A DNA stretch of 40,462 nucleotides, taken from Pseudanabaena sp. M53BS1SP1A06MG. Lineage in GTDB: Bacteria > Cyanobacteriota > Cyanobacteriia > Pseudanabaenales > Pseudanabaenaceae. Within the stretch, counting starts at the first letter, position 1, and each line of letters starts with the position of its first letter. A program made the position numbers and the translations under genes. The notes under the pieces were generated by a model. The model was given only the letters and a program-made list of their open reading frames with translations. It was not told the DNA's origin and did not search any database. The stretch is from contig JADBWH010000118.1 of assembly GCA_020404105.1 (NCBI GenBank), positions 1 through 40,462 on the forward strand, read 5' to 3'. Below are positions 1 to 8,016 of the stretch, piece after piece.

Positions 1-137
1 AACAAATATCACCCTCACCCCCCTGCCCCCTCTCCCTTGATGGGAGAGGGGGAGCTAGACTAATTTCTTGTTCCCCTCTCCCTTAATGGGAGAGGGGCTA
101 GGGGTGAGGGTCTTAGAAACTTCCACGTAACATCAGT
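1..137 (-). mobile_element. MITE-like inverted-repeat element, copy 1 (cut by window start)
   Basis: This is the reverse complement of the elements at 7050-7200 and 40324-40462. It carries two nested hairpins built on CCCCTCTCCC / GGGAGAGGGG and ends with the terminal inverted repeat TTCCACGTAACATCAGT at 121-137. The outer terminal repeat is missing because the window begins inside the element. No coding capacity is visible, so it would need a transposase supplied in trans. Confidence 0.85.
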
Positions 138-159
138 AATAATATCTAGATGAAATAAC

Positions 160-1047
160 ATGGCAGATACCACTCGTAAGCTTCTGATCAAGCGTATTAT
201 CATAACCTTGATCTTTTTAGCGCTATTTATCGGAGCATTTTCAGGAGCACTTTACTTCTACCAAAATGACCGTACTCAGAGATCGGCAAATTTGACCTTT
301 GGTGATGAAAAAGAACCAAATCGAATGGAAGTTACTGTTACTTTACTGGGAGTTGATCCAGTTAAAGGTGAACTAAATTTTCGTTTTGCATCTTTACCAG
401 AGGGGACATATGCTGCAAAAGAAGAGCGTCTCAGCAAGGATTTGAAATTTTTTACAGGAATTGAATCGGGAAAGGCTGAAGTTACCCTAGAGAAAAATCG
501 GATTCCCGATCCAGTAACTGGCACCATCTCCTTAGCCAGTGGTAAAGTAAGTGATTATCCCTTTGATGCCCATAGTTCTAATCTCTATCTATTTTTCTCG
601 AATCCTAAGGATGAGAAAGAAGAGATTCCGATGTTAGTTCATTTCCATGGTGCGATCACGGGTTATAACATTGATGCTGATTATATTCCTAAAAATGAAT
701 TTGAATCTTCGGATAGCTATATCGGATTGCGTATTAATGTATCGCGATCAGTGATCACTAAGTCTTTTGCGATCTTCATAATGATAGCCATGTGGATGAT
801 TGGTTTAGTCGTCTTCGTCATGGTAATGGTAATGGTTTGGCAGCCACGTCCCATAGAATTTGGGATGTTTACGCTGAATGCGGCTATGTTGTTTGCTCTG
901 CCCGCTGTACGCAATCTTCAGCCTAATGTTCCTCCCCCTGGTAGTTTAAGCGATTTTCTATCTTTTTTCTGGGCAGAGTCATTAGTTGCAATTTCACTGC
1001 CAATTTTGTTCTTCACTTGGCTAACACGCTATAAAAAGCCTAGTTAG
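160..1047 (+). CDS. DUF4436-family membrane protein
   Basis: A 295-residue protein with one N-terminal membrane segment (about residues 10-32), an extracytoplasmic middle domain, and three hydrophobic segments in the C-terminal third. The conserved C-terminal pattern of an Ala/Leu-Pro-Ala-Val-Arg run, then Gln-Pro and Pro-Pro-Pro-Gly-Ser, then a Phe-Trp pair, is what I recognise as DUF4436. The middle domain holds a YPFDAHSS motif typical of the family. Function is unknown. It lies alone, 23 bp after the MITE, and no Shine-Dalgarno is visible before the ATG. A hairpin at 1102-1130 follows. Family assignment is fairly sure; any role would be a guess. Confidence 0.8.
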   Translation: MADTTRKLLIKRIIITLIFLALFIGAFSGALYFYQNDRTQRSANLTFGDEKEPNRMEVTVTLLGVDPVKGELNFRFASLPEGTYAAKEERLSKDLKFFTGIESGKAEVTLEKNRIPDPVTGTISLASGKVSDYPFDAHSSNLYLFFSNPKDEKEEIPMLVHFHGAITGYNIDADYIPKNEFESSDSYIGLRINVSRSVITKSFAIFIMIAMWMIGLVVFVMVMVMVWQPRPIEFGMFTLNAAMLFALPAVRNLQPNVPPPGSLSDFLSFFWAESLVAISLPILFFTWLTRYKKPS

Positions 1048-1101
1048 TCTGTGCTAAAGATTAATCTAGTTAATCTAGGCATAACACACCACCATCACCT
1101 G

Positions 1102-1130
1102 ATATAAGGCTTGCTTGGCAAGCCTTATAT
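1102..1130 (+). terminator. Hairpin between DUF4436 gene and phosphotransferase gene
   Basis: A perfect 13-bp stem (ATATAAGGCTTGC, loop TTG) 54 bp after the upstream stop codon and 28 bp before the next start. It has a weak T-rich tail. It probably acts as a terminator, although the tail is poor. Confidence 0.5.
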
Positions 1131-1158
1131 TATTTACACATCCATTAACTACTTATCT

Positions 1159-2661
1159 ATGTCATTACCGCCAATCATTGAGCAGATGCTCTCGCCTGAG
1201 TTTTACGATCATCCTGTCACCAAGCCAATCCAGCTTTTGCAAACCCATATTTCTTTTATATTGCTCACAGGAAGCTATGCCTATAAGGTCAAGAAACCGA
1301 TGAATTTTGGTTTCTTAGATTTTTCTACCTTAGAAAAGCGTAAATATTTCTGTGAGGAAGAACTACGGCTCAACCGTCGTCTTGCACCTGAGCTTTATCT
1401 TTCTGTTCTATCGATTGTCGAAACCGATGGTAAATATCGCTTTGATCAAACAGGCACAGGTCTACCTGTGGAATATGCGATCTTGATGCCAGAATTTCCA
1501 CAGGATGATTTATTAATTGAGATGTTTGCATCGGGGCGTTTGACGGCTGACCATGTAAAACAAATTGGTGAGCAGCTAGCAGCATTTCATCAACAGGCGG
1601 CGACTAATGACTATATCAATACTTTTGGGACAGCCGAAGCAGTTCGGGCTGTGGCAAATGACAACTATGCTTCTACTGAGAAATACATTGGCATTGCTCA
1701 AACCGAAGAACAGCTAGCACAAACCCGAACCTATACGGAAAATTTCTTTGCTGAAAATGCTGATTTATTTAGCGATCGCATTGCTAAGGGTAAAGTTCGC
1801 GAGTGTCATGGTGATGTCCACTTAAAAAATATCTGTCTCTATCAGGACAAAATCCAAATTTTTGATTGTATTGAATTTAATGAGCCATTCCGTAATAGTG
1901 ATGTACTCTACGATGCTGCTTTTCTGTTAATGGATTTACAATTTCGTGGCAGAAGGGATCTCGCTAATATTTTTCTAAATATCTATTTAGAGCGAACGGG
2001 GGATTATGAAGGAGCAGTGCTGCTACCACTACATTGCAGCATGAGAGCCTATATTCGTGCCAAAGTGACATCGTTCCTCCTCGATGATTCCAATATTCCT
2101 GCGGATGTAAAGGCGGCTGCTCAAACGGAAGCAGCGGCATATTACAAACTTGCTTGGGAATATACACAACCTAAACAGGGCAAAGTAATCATCATGTCAG
2201 GTGTATCTGGCTCTGGTAAAAGTACAACCGCTAGAGCGATCGCCTCTGAGCAAGATGCCATTTATCTGCGATCAGATGCTATCCGTAAACAGATTGCAGG
2301 CATTGGTTTAATGGAGCGTGGCAGTGATGATATTTACTCGCCAGAAATGACTGCAAAAACCTATAGCAGATTAGCTGAGTTAGGTTCTCTATTAGCTAGT
2401 AAAGGCTTTACGGTGATTCTCGATGCTAAATATGATCGCATTAGTCTACGCAGTCAAGCGATCGCTGCTGCCCAAGCTCAAAACATCCCCGTAGAAATCA
2501 TCTACTGCACTGCGCCTGTGGCAGTTTTAGAGCAACGTTTACGCGATCGCGCTGCGGCAAACAACGACATTGCTGATGCCACGGTCGAGATATTAGCCAG
2601 TCAACAAGCTAACTTTGAAGACTTCACGGCTGAGGAGTTAGTTTTTGTGAAGAAATCCTAG
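1159..2661 (+). CDS. APH-type phosphotransferase / AAA P-loop kinase fusion protein
   Basis: A 500-residue two-domain protein. The N-terminal part (about 1-330) resembles the aminoglycoside phosphotransferase fold, with the catalytic HGDVHLKN motif at 217-224 and the metal-binding Asp at 236. The C-terminal part (about 342-500) is a zeta-toxin/kinase-like P-loop domain with Walker A GVSGSGKST at 348-356. This architecture is widespread in bacteria and is usually annotated as a bifunctional APH/ATP-binding protein; the substrate is not known and resistance should not be assumed. I chose the ATG at 1159 because the upstream in-frame TTG at 1111 lies inside the hairpin at 1102-1130, and family members begin close to this Met. 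Confidence 0.85.
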   Translation: MSLPPIIEQMLSPEFYDHPVTKPIQLLQTHISFILLTGSYAYKVKKPMNFGFLDFSTLEKRKYFCEEELRLNRRLAPELYLSVLSIVETDGKYRFDQTGTGLPVEYAILMPEFPQDDLLIEMFASGRLTADHVKQIGEQLAAFHQQAATNDYINTFGTAEAVRAVANDNYASTEKYIGIAQTEEQLAQTRTYTENFFAENADLFSDRIAKGKVRECHGDVHLKNICLYQDKIQIFDCIEFNEPFRNSDVLYDAAFLLMDLQFRGRRDLANIFLNIYLERTGDYEGAVLLPLHCSMRAYIRAKVTSFLLDDSNIPADVKAAAQTEAAAYYKLAWEYTQPKQGKVIIMSGVSGSGKSTTARAIASEQDAIYLRSDAIRKQIAGIGLMERGSDDIYSPEMTAKTYSRLAELGSLLASKGFTVILDAKYDRISLRSQAIAAAQAQNIPVEIIYCTAPVAVLEQRLRDRAAANNDIADATVEILASQQANFEDFTAEELVFVKKS

Positions 2662-2667
2662 CGATCA

Positions 2668-2741
2668 TTTTTAGGTAGTGCTGCAAAGAAATATTTTAGT
2701 AATTGTGCTGCGGGCGCTTCGCGCCCACAACACAATTACAT
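2668..2741 (+). repeat. Hairpin repeat, family shared with 34298-34372
   Basis: It contains a 19-bp near-palindrome (two mismatches) around a GCTTCGC core, preceded by AGGTAGTGCTGCAAAG. The same hairpin arms and the same flanking block occur in reverse orientation at 34298-34372. That makes it a dispersed repeat of about 74 bp and not only a terminator of the upstream gene. Confidence 0.75.
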
Positions 2742-2804
2742 TGCATAATTGCTGCGCTTCCATTTCAAGCCCAATCTAGCATACCTGTAAAGCCTCGAAA
2801 ATAG

Positions 2805-2912
2805 TTTCTTGCCCATTTTGAAGTCGTCGAGACTGTGATTACAAAAATCAAAGAAATTAATCTTAACCAATTTCGCTATGATCCTGAAACAGCATCTCTC
2901 GTGAGAGTGTAA
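2805..2912 (+). pseudogene. Possible 3' remnant of an unidentified gene
   Basis: An open frame of 35 codons ends at a TAA five bases before the next start codon. Its peptide (…NLNQFRYDPETASLVRV) has a protein-like composition, but there is no upstream start and I do not recognise the family. It may be the tail of a deleted gene, or chance. Confidence 0.2.
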
Positions 2913-2916
2913 ATTA

Positions 2917-4107
2917 ATGTTAATTCGATTGTTCAAATTCCAAGATAGCGATCGCATCGCTCAGCTATTTCATAATACTGTGCATGAGGTGAATATTCGT
3001 GACTATTCCCTTGCACAGGTAGGAGATTGGGCTCCTGATGACCTCCATTTCACCAAATGGACAGAAGACTGCACGAATAGTTTTACCTATGTTGCTGAAG
3101 AGAATGACGAAATTATTGGTTTTGCCCAGTTAGAAGCCAATGGTCATATTGACTGTTTCTTTTGTCATAAGGACTATCAGCGCCGTGGGGTAGGGACGCG
3201 ACTATATCGAGTGATCGAGGCAAAGGCTCTAGAACTGAAAATAGAACGCTTATTTGTGGAAGTTAGCATTACAGCGAGAGCATTTTTTAAGAGTCGTGGA
3301 TTTGCCATAGTGAAAGAGCAGCAAATATCCTGCCGAGGTCAAAAGCTCACTAATTTTTCGATGGAAAAGTATCTAAGCAACTATCTAAAGCAGAATTCAG
3401 GCAGAAATCAATTTGTCGTGGCAACTTTCTATCATTTTGCCAAATTAGTAGATTATCAGGAAATGCGAACACCAATTAAGGATTTTGGCGATCGCCACGA
3501 ACTTAAAGGGGTAATTTTATTAGCACAGGAAGGAATTAATTCCACCATTGCAGGTAGTCGAGAAGGAATTGACTCTCTGTTAAGTTATCTGCGTTCCGAT
3601 CCGCGTTTACAAAATTTGGAACATAAAGAAACTTACTGTGATGTCATTCCCTATAACAAATTGCGAGTAAAACTCAAAAAAGAATTAGTAAAATTTGCAG
3701 TGTTTGGGATCGATCCTAGTAAAGAGGTTGGAACCTACGTCGATCCAAAGAATTGGAATGTATTAATTTCTGATCCTGAAGTTATCGTTATTGATACGCG
3801 CAACATTTACGAAGTGGAATTTGGTACTTTTAAAGGAGCGATCAATCCTAATATCGACTTTTTTCATGATTTCCCCAAGTATGTCGAGGAAAATTTAAGT
3901 ACTAACAAGCAGCAAAAAATTGCCATGTTCTGCACAGGGGGCATCCGTTGTGAGAAGGCAAGTGCCTATATGTTGTCTCAAGGATTTGATCAGGTTTACC
4001 ATCTCAAAGGGGGCATTCTCAAATATTTAGCAGAAGTTACTACCGAAGAAAGCCTCTGGGAAGGAGAATGCTTTGTCTTTGATGATCGCATTGTGACTAA
4101 GGGATAA
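2917..4107 (+). CDS. GNAT acetyltransferase fused to tRNA uridine(34) hydroxylase (TrhO/rhodanese)
   Basis: A 396-residue fusion. Residues 1-152 form a complete GNAT N-acetyltransferase with the acetyl-CoA loop QRRGVGTRL at 88-96. From about residue 164 the sequence (NQFVVATFYHFAKL) matches the normal start of TrhO/YceA, the oxygen-dependent enzyme that makes 5-hydroxyuridine at tRNA position 34. Its rhodanese domain holds the active-site Cys339 in CTGGIRCEKA. TrhO proteins usually continue past the FDxR motif with a cysteine-rich tail; here the frame stops at FDDRIVTKG, so that tail is missing. A MITE begins 14 bp after the stop. Both domains look intact otherwise. Whether the acetyltransferase acts on the same pathway is unknown. 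Confidence 0.85.
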   Translation: MLIRLFKFQDSDRIAQLFHNTVHEVNIRDYSLAQVGDWAPDDLHFTKWTEDCTNSFTYVAEENDEIIGFAQLEANGHIDCFFCHKDYQRRGVGTRLYRVIEAKALELKIERLFVEVSITARAFFKSRGFAIVKEQQISCRGQKLTNFSMEKYLSNYLKQNSGRNQFVVATFYHFAKLVDYQEMRTPIKDFGDRHELKGVILLAQEGINSTIAGSREGIDSLLSYLRSDPRLQNLEHKETYCDVIPYNKLRVKLKKELVKFAVFGIDPSKEVGTYVDPKNWNVLISDPEVIVIDTRNIYEVEFGTFKGAINPNIDFFHDFPKYVEENLSTNKQQKIAMFCTGGIRCEKASAYMLSQGFDQVYHLKGGILKYLAEVTTEESLWEGECFVFDDRIVTKG

Positions 4108-4121
4108 TTAATATCCAAAAT

Positions 4122-4237
4122 AATTAGGACTTATGCAAAATAAACAAGAACTCAAGAACATCTTTAATCAAACTTTTTTAACAGGTTTAAGCTTTCAGCC
4201 CGTAATTTATTTCAGGGATATTGCGTAAGTCCTAATT
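4122..4237. mobile_element. MITE with TTAGGACTTA(C/T)GCAA terminal repeats
   Basis: A 116-bp element with 17-bp terminal inverted repeats (AATTAGGACTTATGCAA at 4122 and the complement, one mismatch, at 4221-4237). It carries no coding sequence. It sits between two convergent genes. The ends resemble transposon-derived ends that are common in cyanobacterial intergenic DNA. Confidence 0.75.
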
Positions 4238-4247
4238 TCGTTAAAAT

Positions 4248-4877
4248 CTAAAGCTTTAAAGCAAGGGTCAAACCGTCGGAAACGGGCAATAGCGATAGAG
4301 AAATCCTTTGATCTTGATGTAACTTCTCATTGAGGGCGTGAATTGCTAAAGTGTCAGCATCTTGAAACTCTGGATCAATTACTCGTCCACTCCACAAAAC
4401 ATTATCGATCGCAATTAAACCACCTTTCCGCACTAACTGTAGCGATCGCTCGTAGTAGCCATCATAATTCTCTTTATCGGCATCAATGAAGGCAAAATCA
4501 AAGGTGTTTGCTTGACCTTCGGCAAGTATGCGATCGAGGGTCTGAATTGCAGGTGCGATATACAAATCAATTTTATGAGCAACTTCTGCCTTTTCCCAAT
4601 AGCGTCTAGCAATGCTGGTATATTCTTCGCTCACATCACAGGCGATTACTTTCCCATCTTCAGGTAATGCAAGGGCAACAGAAAGAGAACTATAACCTGT
4701 AAAGAAGATGATAAAAATGGCGATCGCCAAAACAATGCCGCTTTTGGCTAAGACGATTAGGCTATTAAATTGCAATGCGAGGGATGAAGTTAAACCCAAG
4801 ATAAGAGCAAAGCTATTAACTCGGCGCAGAAATGGAATAACATTGATGGCGATCGCCTCAAAACGCGATCCAATCAA
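4248..4877 (-). CDS. Class I SAM-dependent O-methyltransferase with replaced N-terminus (possible pseudogene)
   Basis: From residue 60 (FTGYSSLSVALALP) to the end this is a caffeoyl-CoA O-methyltransferase-type enzyme: acidic Asp after ViACDVS, FIDADKENYDGYYE metal/SAM motif, and the IDNVLWSGRV segment. The first 59 residues do not fit. Family members have about 80 residues there with helices and a glycine-rich SAM motif (LEIGVFTGYSS). Here that stretch is hydrophobic and membrane-like (LAKSGIVLAIAIFIIFF), and no other frame restores the usual sequence. A HIP1-like GGCGATCGCC lies at the point where the match is lost. The product probably cannot bind SAM normally. It may be a rearranged pseudogene. 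Confidence 0.65.
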   Translation of the reverse strand: MIGSRFEAIAINVIPFLRRVNSFALILGLTSSLALQFNSLIVLAKSGIVLAIAIFIIFFTGYSSLSVALALPEDGKVIACDVSEEYTSIARRYWEKAEVAHKIDLYIAPAIQTLDRILAEGQANTFDFAFIDADKENYDGYYERSLQLVRKGGLIAIDNVLWSGRVIDPEFQDADTLAIHALNEKLHQDQRISLSLLPVSDGLTLALKL

Positions 4878-4948
4878 TAATAGAAGTCTAGTTGTTGGAC
4901 TAGATTGGGATTGAGACTAGATAATAATTCATTCATAGAGAATTAGGA

Positions 4949-5009
4949 ATTAGGCTTGAGTTAGATGTGGTGCGGGCTTCGTCCGCACCACATCTAACTC
5001 AAGCCTAAT
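4949..5009. repeat. Long perfect palindrome (27-bp stem)
   Basis: Arms at 4949-4975 and 4983-5009 are perfectly complementary and separated by seven bases around GCTTCGT. It sits between two minus-strand genes. The stem is much longer than a usual terminator and lacks a T-run next to it, so I call it a mobile or repeated hairpin and not a terminator. Confidence 0.8.
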
Positions 5010-5049
5010 AAATTCGTTCGGTTTGCGTAAGTCTTAAGAATTAAGGAAT

Positions 5050-5700
5050 TTATGATTTGAGGGAAATCAATGGAAGGATATCTTTGGGAGAATGAGCAAT
5101 AACATCAGCACCATGTTTTTTTAACTCTTCTATGGAGCCATAGCCATAGGTGACTCCGATCACAAAAACTTGATTCTGCTTTGCGCCAATCACATCATGG
5201 CAGCGATCGCCGATCATCACAGTTGCTTTTGCATCAAGGTTTTCTGTTTGCAAAACATGGCGAATCAATTCACCTTTCATGCTGCGTGTGCCGTCTAATT
5301 CACTGCCATAAATGCCATCAAAGAGAGCGGATAACTGAAAATGCTCGATAATCCGCTTCGCATATATATATGGTTTAGAAGTTGCTACATAGGTTTGATA
5401 GCCTTCTGCACGCATGGAGACTATTACTTCGGGGATTTCTGGATAAAGCTCATTTTCAAATAAGCCAATCGTTGAAAAGCGATCGCGATATAAAGAAATT
5501 GCTTGATTAATCAAAGCCTTAACTTCGGTATCTAGAAGTTTTGCAAAACTTGCGCTCAATGGTGGACCAATACACCACAGCAATTCATCGGTAGCTGGTG
5601 GTTCCATGCCAAGTTGGGCGATCGCATATTGAATGCAGGTCGTAATACCAATCTTCGGATCAGTAAGAGTTCCATCGAGATCGAATAAAATTGCTGTCAT
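5050..5700 (-). CDS. HAD-superfamily hydrolase, phosphoglycolate phosphatase-like
   Basis: A 216-residue HAD phosphatase with a C1 (helical) cap. Motif I is DLDGT with nucleophile Asp7 and Asp9, motif II is TSK at 107-109, motif III is Lys142, and motif IV is GDRCHD with Asp165 and Asp169. All catalytic residues are present. The family includes phosphoglycolate phosphatases and nucleotidases, and the exact substrate cannot be read from the sequence. The ATG overlaps the stop codon of the upstream gene (TAATG), so the two were once translationally coupled; that upstream gene is now broken. Confidence 0.85.
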   Translation of the reverse strand: MTAILFDLDGTLTDPKIGITTCIQYAIAQLGMEPPATDELLWCIGPPLSASFAKLLDTEVKALINQAISLYRDRFSTIGLFENELYPEIPEVIVSMRAEGYQTYVATSKPYIYAKRIIEHFQLSALFDGIYGSELDGTRSMKGELIRHVLQTENLDAKATVMIGDRCHDVIGAKQNQVFVIGVTYGYGSIEELKKHGADVIAHSPKDILPLISLKS

Positions 5701-6092
5701 TAGATTTTGAATTGCTCATCGACGGGAATTTGATAGCCAGTCACAAGGCGATTAGTGGCATTTGCGGTTGCGACGATCAATAGTAATTCACCGCATACTT
5801 TTTCGACCAATCCTTTAGCACGGGCGGCGGTGGTATGAGACGCAATACGCTATTCATAGCCATTGGTGACGCTAACAGCGATGTAAATCAATTCCCTTGT
5901 TAAGGGATCAATATCACCTTCACCGCCTATGACTTCCTTGAGGGTTGCCCATGTACGACAGAAAGTGGGTGGATAATTGGCAAGAGCTTTCCAGAAATTG
6001 TTGATGTATTCAGTTTGGCGGGTGGCGCGAATATCATTGTAGACTGCGCGTACTTTGTTGCTAGCAGTTCCGAATTCGATCAGGTTCGTCAT
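5700..6092 (-). pseudogene. Carboxymuconolactone decarboxylase/AhpD-like protein, interrupted by an in-frame stop
   Basis: The frame encodes 80 residues, meets TAG at 5850-5852, then continues in the same frame for 49 more codons to a normal end overlapping the HAD start. The second part (RIASHTTAARAKGL…) is clearly the rest of the same protein. Family members carry a redox CxxC-xxx-H motif, typically NGCEYCIASHT. Here the same positions read NGY-E-stop-R-IASHT: both cysteines and the tyrosine between them are changed, while Glu and His remain. Each cysteine change needs only one base. The protein is therefore inactive even if the stop were read through. Confidence 0.85.
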
Positions 6093-6480
6093 AGATGCAA
6101 ACTCAATGGATTAGTTAAACTTGATTAAGGTCAGCCTTTTACTTTTATCATACGTTTCCAAAAAAATCGGTCTTCACGGAGACATCTGAGGTAGTTGACG
6201 CACCCTCTGATTTTGCGATGTTGACTTGTGGCTTTGCTATTGTGTCTATGCATCTGTAGAGGAAGTAATAATAGATCTTTCAGGTTATTGAAAAATGAGT
6301 ATTGATGCAAAATTCCAATTACAGGACAAAAAAATTAAAAATACAATACCAAAATACTCCGAAATCATTACTAGGCAAAGATTTTAGATTAATATCCTTA
6401 AGTCCTTGCTGAGAGTGTCTTACCAGTCTCTTTTCCTGTTCTTAGATGCCATAGCATACTGCATAGGATTTTACAAATCC
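6093..6480. other. Intergenic region, no gene seen
   Basis: 388 bp of AT-rich DNA between the CMD pseudogene and the tnpB remnant. It should contain the promoter of the minus-strand CMD-HAD unit near 6100-6160, and possibly the left end of the decayed IS200/IS605-type element near 6380-6480. I could not define either precisely. Confidence 0.4.
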
Positions 6481-6754
6481 ATGTTAGTCCTAGAGGTAAA
6501 ACTAAAAAGCAAAACAGAACATTACGCACTCATTGATGCTGCGATTCTACAATCTCAAACTAATCGGTTCGCGTGACTTTAACTTCTATCAGATTGAGCA
6601 GATTAAACGTATCAGACTAGAAAAACGGGCTGATGGTTACTATGTTCAATTTTGTGTTGATGTTGATAGACGGGAAGAAGTTGAACCATCAAAAACTACT
6701 ATCGGTCTAGATGTTGGTCTAAGTTACATCTACACTTATATAGCAATCTTAAAT

Positions 6755-6797
6755 GGTTTGTGGAAGCGCACCCTGAAGGGGTGCGCTTCCACAAACC
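6755..6797. repeat. Hairpin insertion inside tnpB remnant
   Basis: A perfect 19-bp stem (GGTTTGTGGAAGCGCACCC) with a five-base loop. The flank TATATAGCAATCTTAAATG is like the reverse complement of sequence at 17146-17178, so it belongs to a dispersed family. It replaces part of the central TnpB domain. Confidence 0.7.
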
Positions 6798-7049
6798 CAA
6801 AAATCTATAAAAGATTTAGGACTGCTGTAGTAATGGTCAAACTATTGAAAATCCACGTCATCATAGAAAGTCAGAGCATCAGCTTAAGTCGAGTAGTGAT
6901 GCAATCTGGTCTATGTTTCGTGATTGGGTTGAGTATCTTGTCAAGGTGTTTGGTAAGGTAACGGTTGCAGTGCGGTCTCAATACACAAGCCAAAACTGCT
7001 CAAACCGCCGTAAGCAAGTTGTCAAAATATTGAGTCAGCTTACTCATCA

Positions 7050-7200
7050 CTGATGTTACGTGGAAGTTTCTAAGACCCTCACCCCTAGCCCCTCTCCCAT
7101 TAAGGGAGAGGGGAACAAGAAATTAGTCTAGCTCCCCCTCTCCCATCAAGGGAGAGGGGGCAGGGGGGGTGAGGGTAATATTTGTTCCACGTAACATCAG
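7050..7200 (+). mobile_element. MITE-like inverted-repeat element, copy 2 (complete, 151 bp)
   Basis: The ends are CTGATGTTACGTGGAA and its exact complement, extendable by one A/T pair. The interior has two hairpins (CCCCTCTCCC with ATTA loop; CCCCCTCTCCC with ATCA loop). TCATCA flanks both sides (7044-7049 and 7201-7206); if the extra A/T pair belongs to the element the duplication is CATC. Deleting one duplication plus the element rejoins TnpB codons Leu-Thr-His-His-Cys-Gly. This proves a transposition-like insertion event. Two further copies lie at the window ends. Confidence 0.9.
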
Positions 7201-7278
7201 TCATCACTGTGGGCATTGTGGTACAGTAATAGATCGTGACCACAATGCGGCTCTGACAAATCAACTAGTAGAGAACAT

Positions 7279-7977
7279 ATGCTTACTATTCGCAAATCAG
7301 AAGAAAGAGGACATGCTAATCATGGGTGGCTCGATAGCTATCACACCTTCTCTTTTGCAAATTACTACGATCCGCAGCATATGGCGTTTCGTTCACTACG
7401 CGTAATTAATCAAGATCTAATTGCAGGTGGTAGGGGATTTGGCACGCATCCCCATCGTGATATGGAAATCATTACCTATATGCTAGATGGAGCATTAGAA
7501 CATAAGGACAGCATGGGCAATGGTTCAATAATTCATGTTGGTGATGTGCAAAGAATGAGTGCAGGTAGTGGAATTACCCATAGTGAGTTTAATCTTTCAG
7601 CGACAGAAACTGCCCATTTATTGCAAATCTGGATTTTGCCTAATCAACGAGATATCACACCCAGCTATGAGCAGGTTTCCTTCTCTCAGGAAGAGAAGTT
7701 AAATCAGTTAAGACTGATTGCCTCTCCTGATGGACGTGATCGCTCTGTGAAGATTCATCAAAATGCCTATATATATGCATCAATCATCGAAGATGGTGCA
7801 GAGGTAACGCATAGTGTCAATCCTAACCGCTATGCATGGATACAGGTAGCAAGAGGGAATGTGTTAGTTAGCGATCGCTTGCTCCATGATGGCGATGCAA
7901 TTTCTAGCGATCAAGCTGGCGATTTGAAAATTATTAGTCAAGGTAATGCCGAAATCCTCGTTTTCGACTTGGCATAA
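7279..7977 (+). CDS. Pirin family protein (YhhW/YhaK-type bicupin)
   Basis: A 232-residue bicupin. The metal ligands of the pirin family are all present: His57 and His59 in HPHRDME, His101 and Glu103 in GITHSEFN. Length matches E. coli YhhW, for which quercetin 2,3-dioxygenase activity has been reported; the physiological substrate is unknown. The ATG lies a few bases after the truncated tnpB, and only a weak GAGA precedes it. Its native promoter may have been displaced by the insertion element. A shared hairpin terminator separates it from the convergent VanW gene. Confidence 0.9.
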   Translation: MLTIRKSEERGHANHGWLDSYHTFSFANYYDPQHMAFRSLRVINQDLIAGGRGFGTHPHRDMEIITYMLDGALEHKDSMGNGSIIHVGDVQRMSAGSGITHSEFNLSATETAHLLQIWILPNQRDITPSYEQVSFSQEEKLNQLRLIASPDGRDRSVKIHQNAYIYASIIEDGAEVTHSVNPNRYAWIQVARGNVLVSDRLLHDGDAISSDQAGDLKIISQGNAEILVFDLA

Positions 7978-7983
7978 AGAAAC

Positions 7984-8016
7984 TAAGATGAGGATGTTGC
8001 GCCACTCCTCATCTTA
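7984..8016. terminator. Bidirectional terminator between pirin and VanW genes
   Basis: An 11-bp stem (TAAGATGAGGA) with an 11-base loop between two convergent genes. The right arm overlaps the VanW stop codon. Suitable for both strands, with modest T-runs. Confidence 0.6.

Larger units (their letters stand above)
6481..7275 (+). pseudogene. Decayed TnpB (IS200/IS605-type RNA-guided nuclease), split by two insertions
   Basis: Pieces in several frames match TnpB in order: an N-terminus MLVLEVKLKSKTEHYALIDA (6481), then after a deletion LKLIGSRDFNFYQIEQIKR to TTIGLDVGL with the first RuvC Asp (6550-6722). Next comes a hairpin insertion at 6755-6797, DAIWSMFRDWVEY and QYTSQNCSN (about 6896-7003), then the second zinc knuckle CGHCG followed by DRDHNAAL with the last RuvC Asp. 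The first zinc knuckle CG is changed to Arg-Arg. A MITE (7050-7200) separates LTH from HCGHCG, and removing it with one target duplication restores the frame. The usual C-terminus is missing: the pirin start lies only a few codons on. Confidence 0.85.

Noticed and set aside
1159-2661. Aminoglycoside resistance gene
   Set aside because: The APH-like fold is joined to a P-loop kinase in a broadly conserved housekeeping-type architecture; nothing points to antibiotics.
5850-5852. Programmed recoding (selenocysteine or readthrough) at the TAG in the AhpD-like gene
   Set aside because: Selenocysteine uses TGA, the codon replaces Tyr and not Cys, and both cysteines are also lost, so inactivation is simpler.
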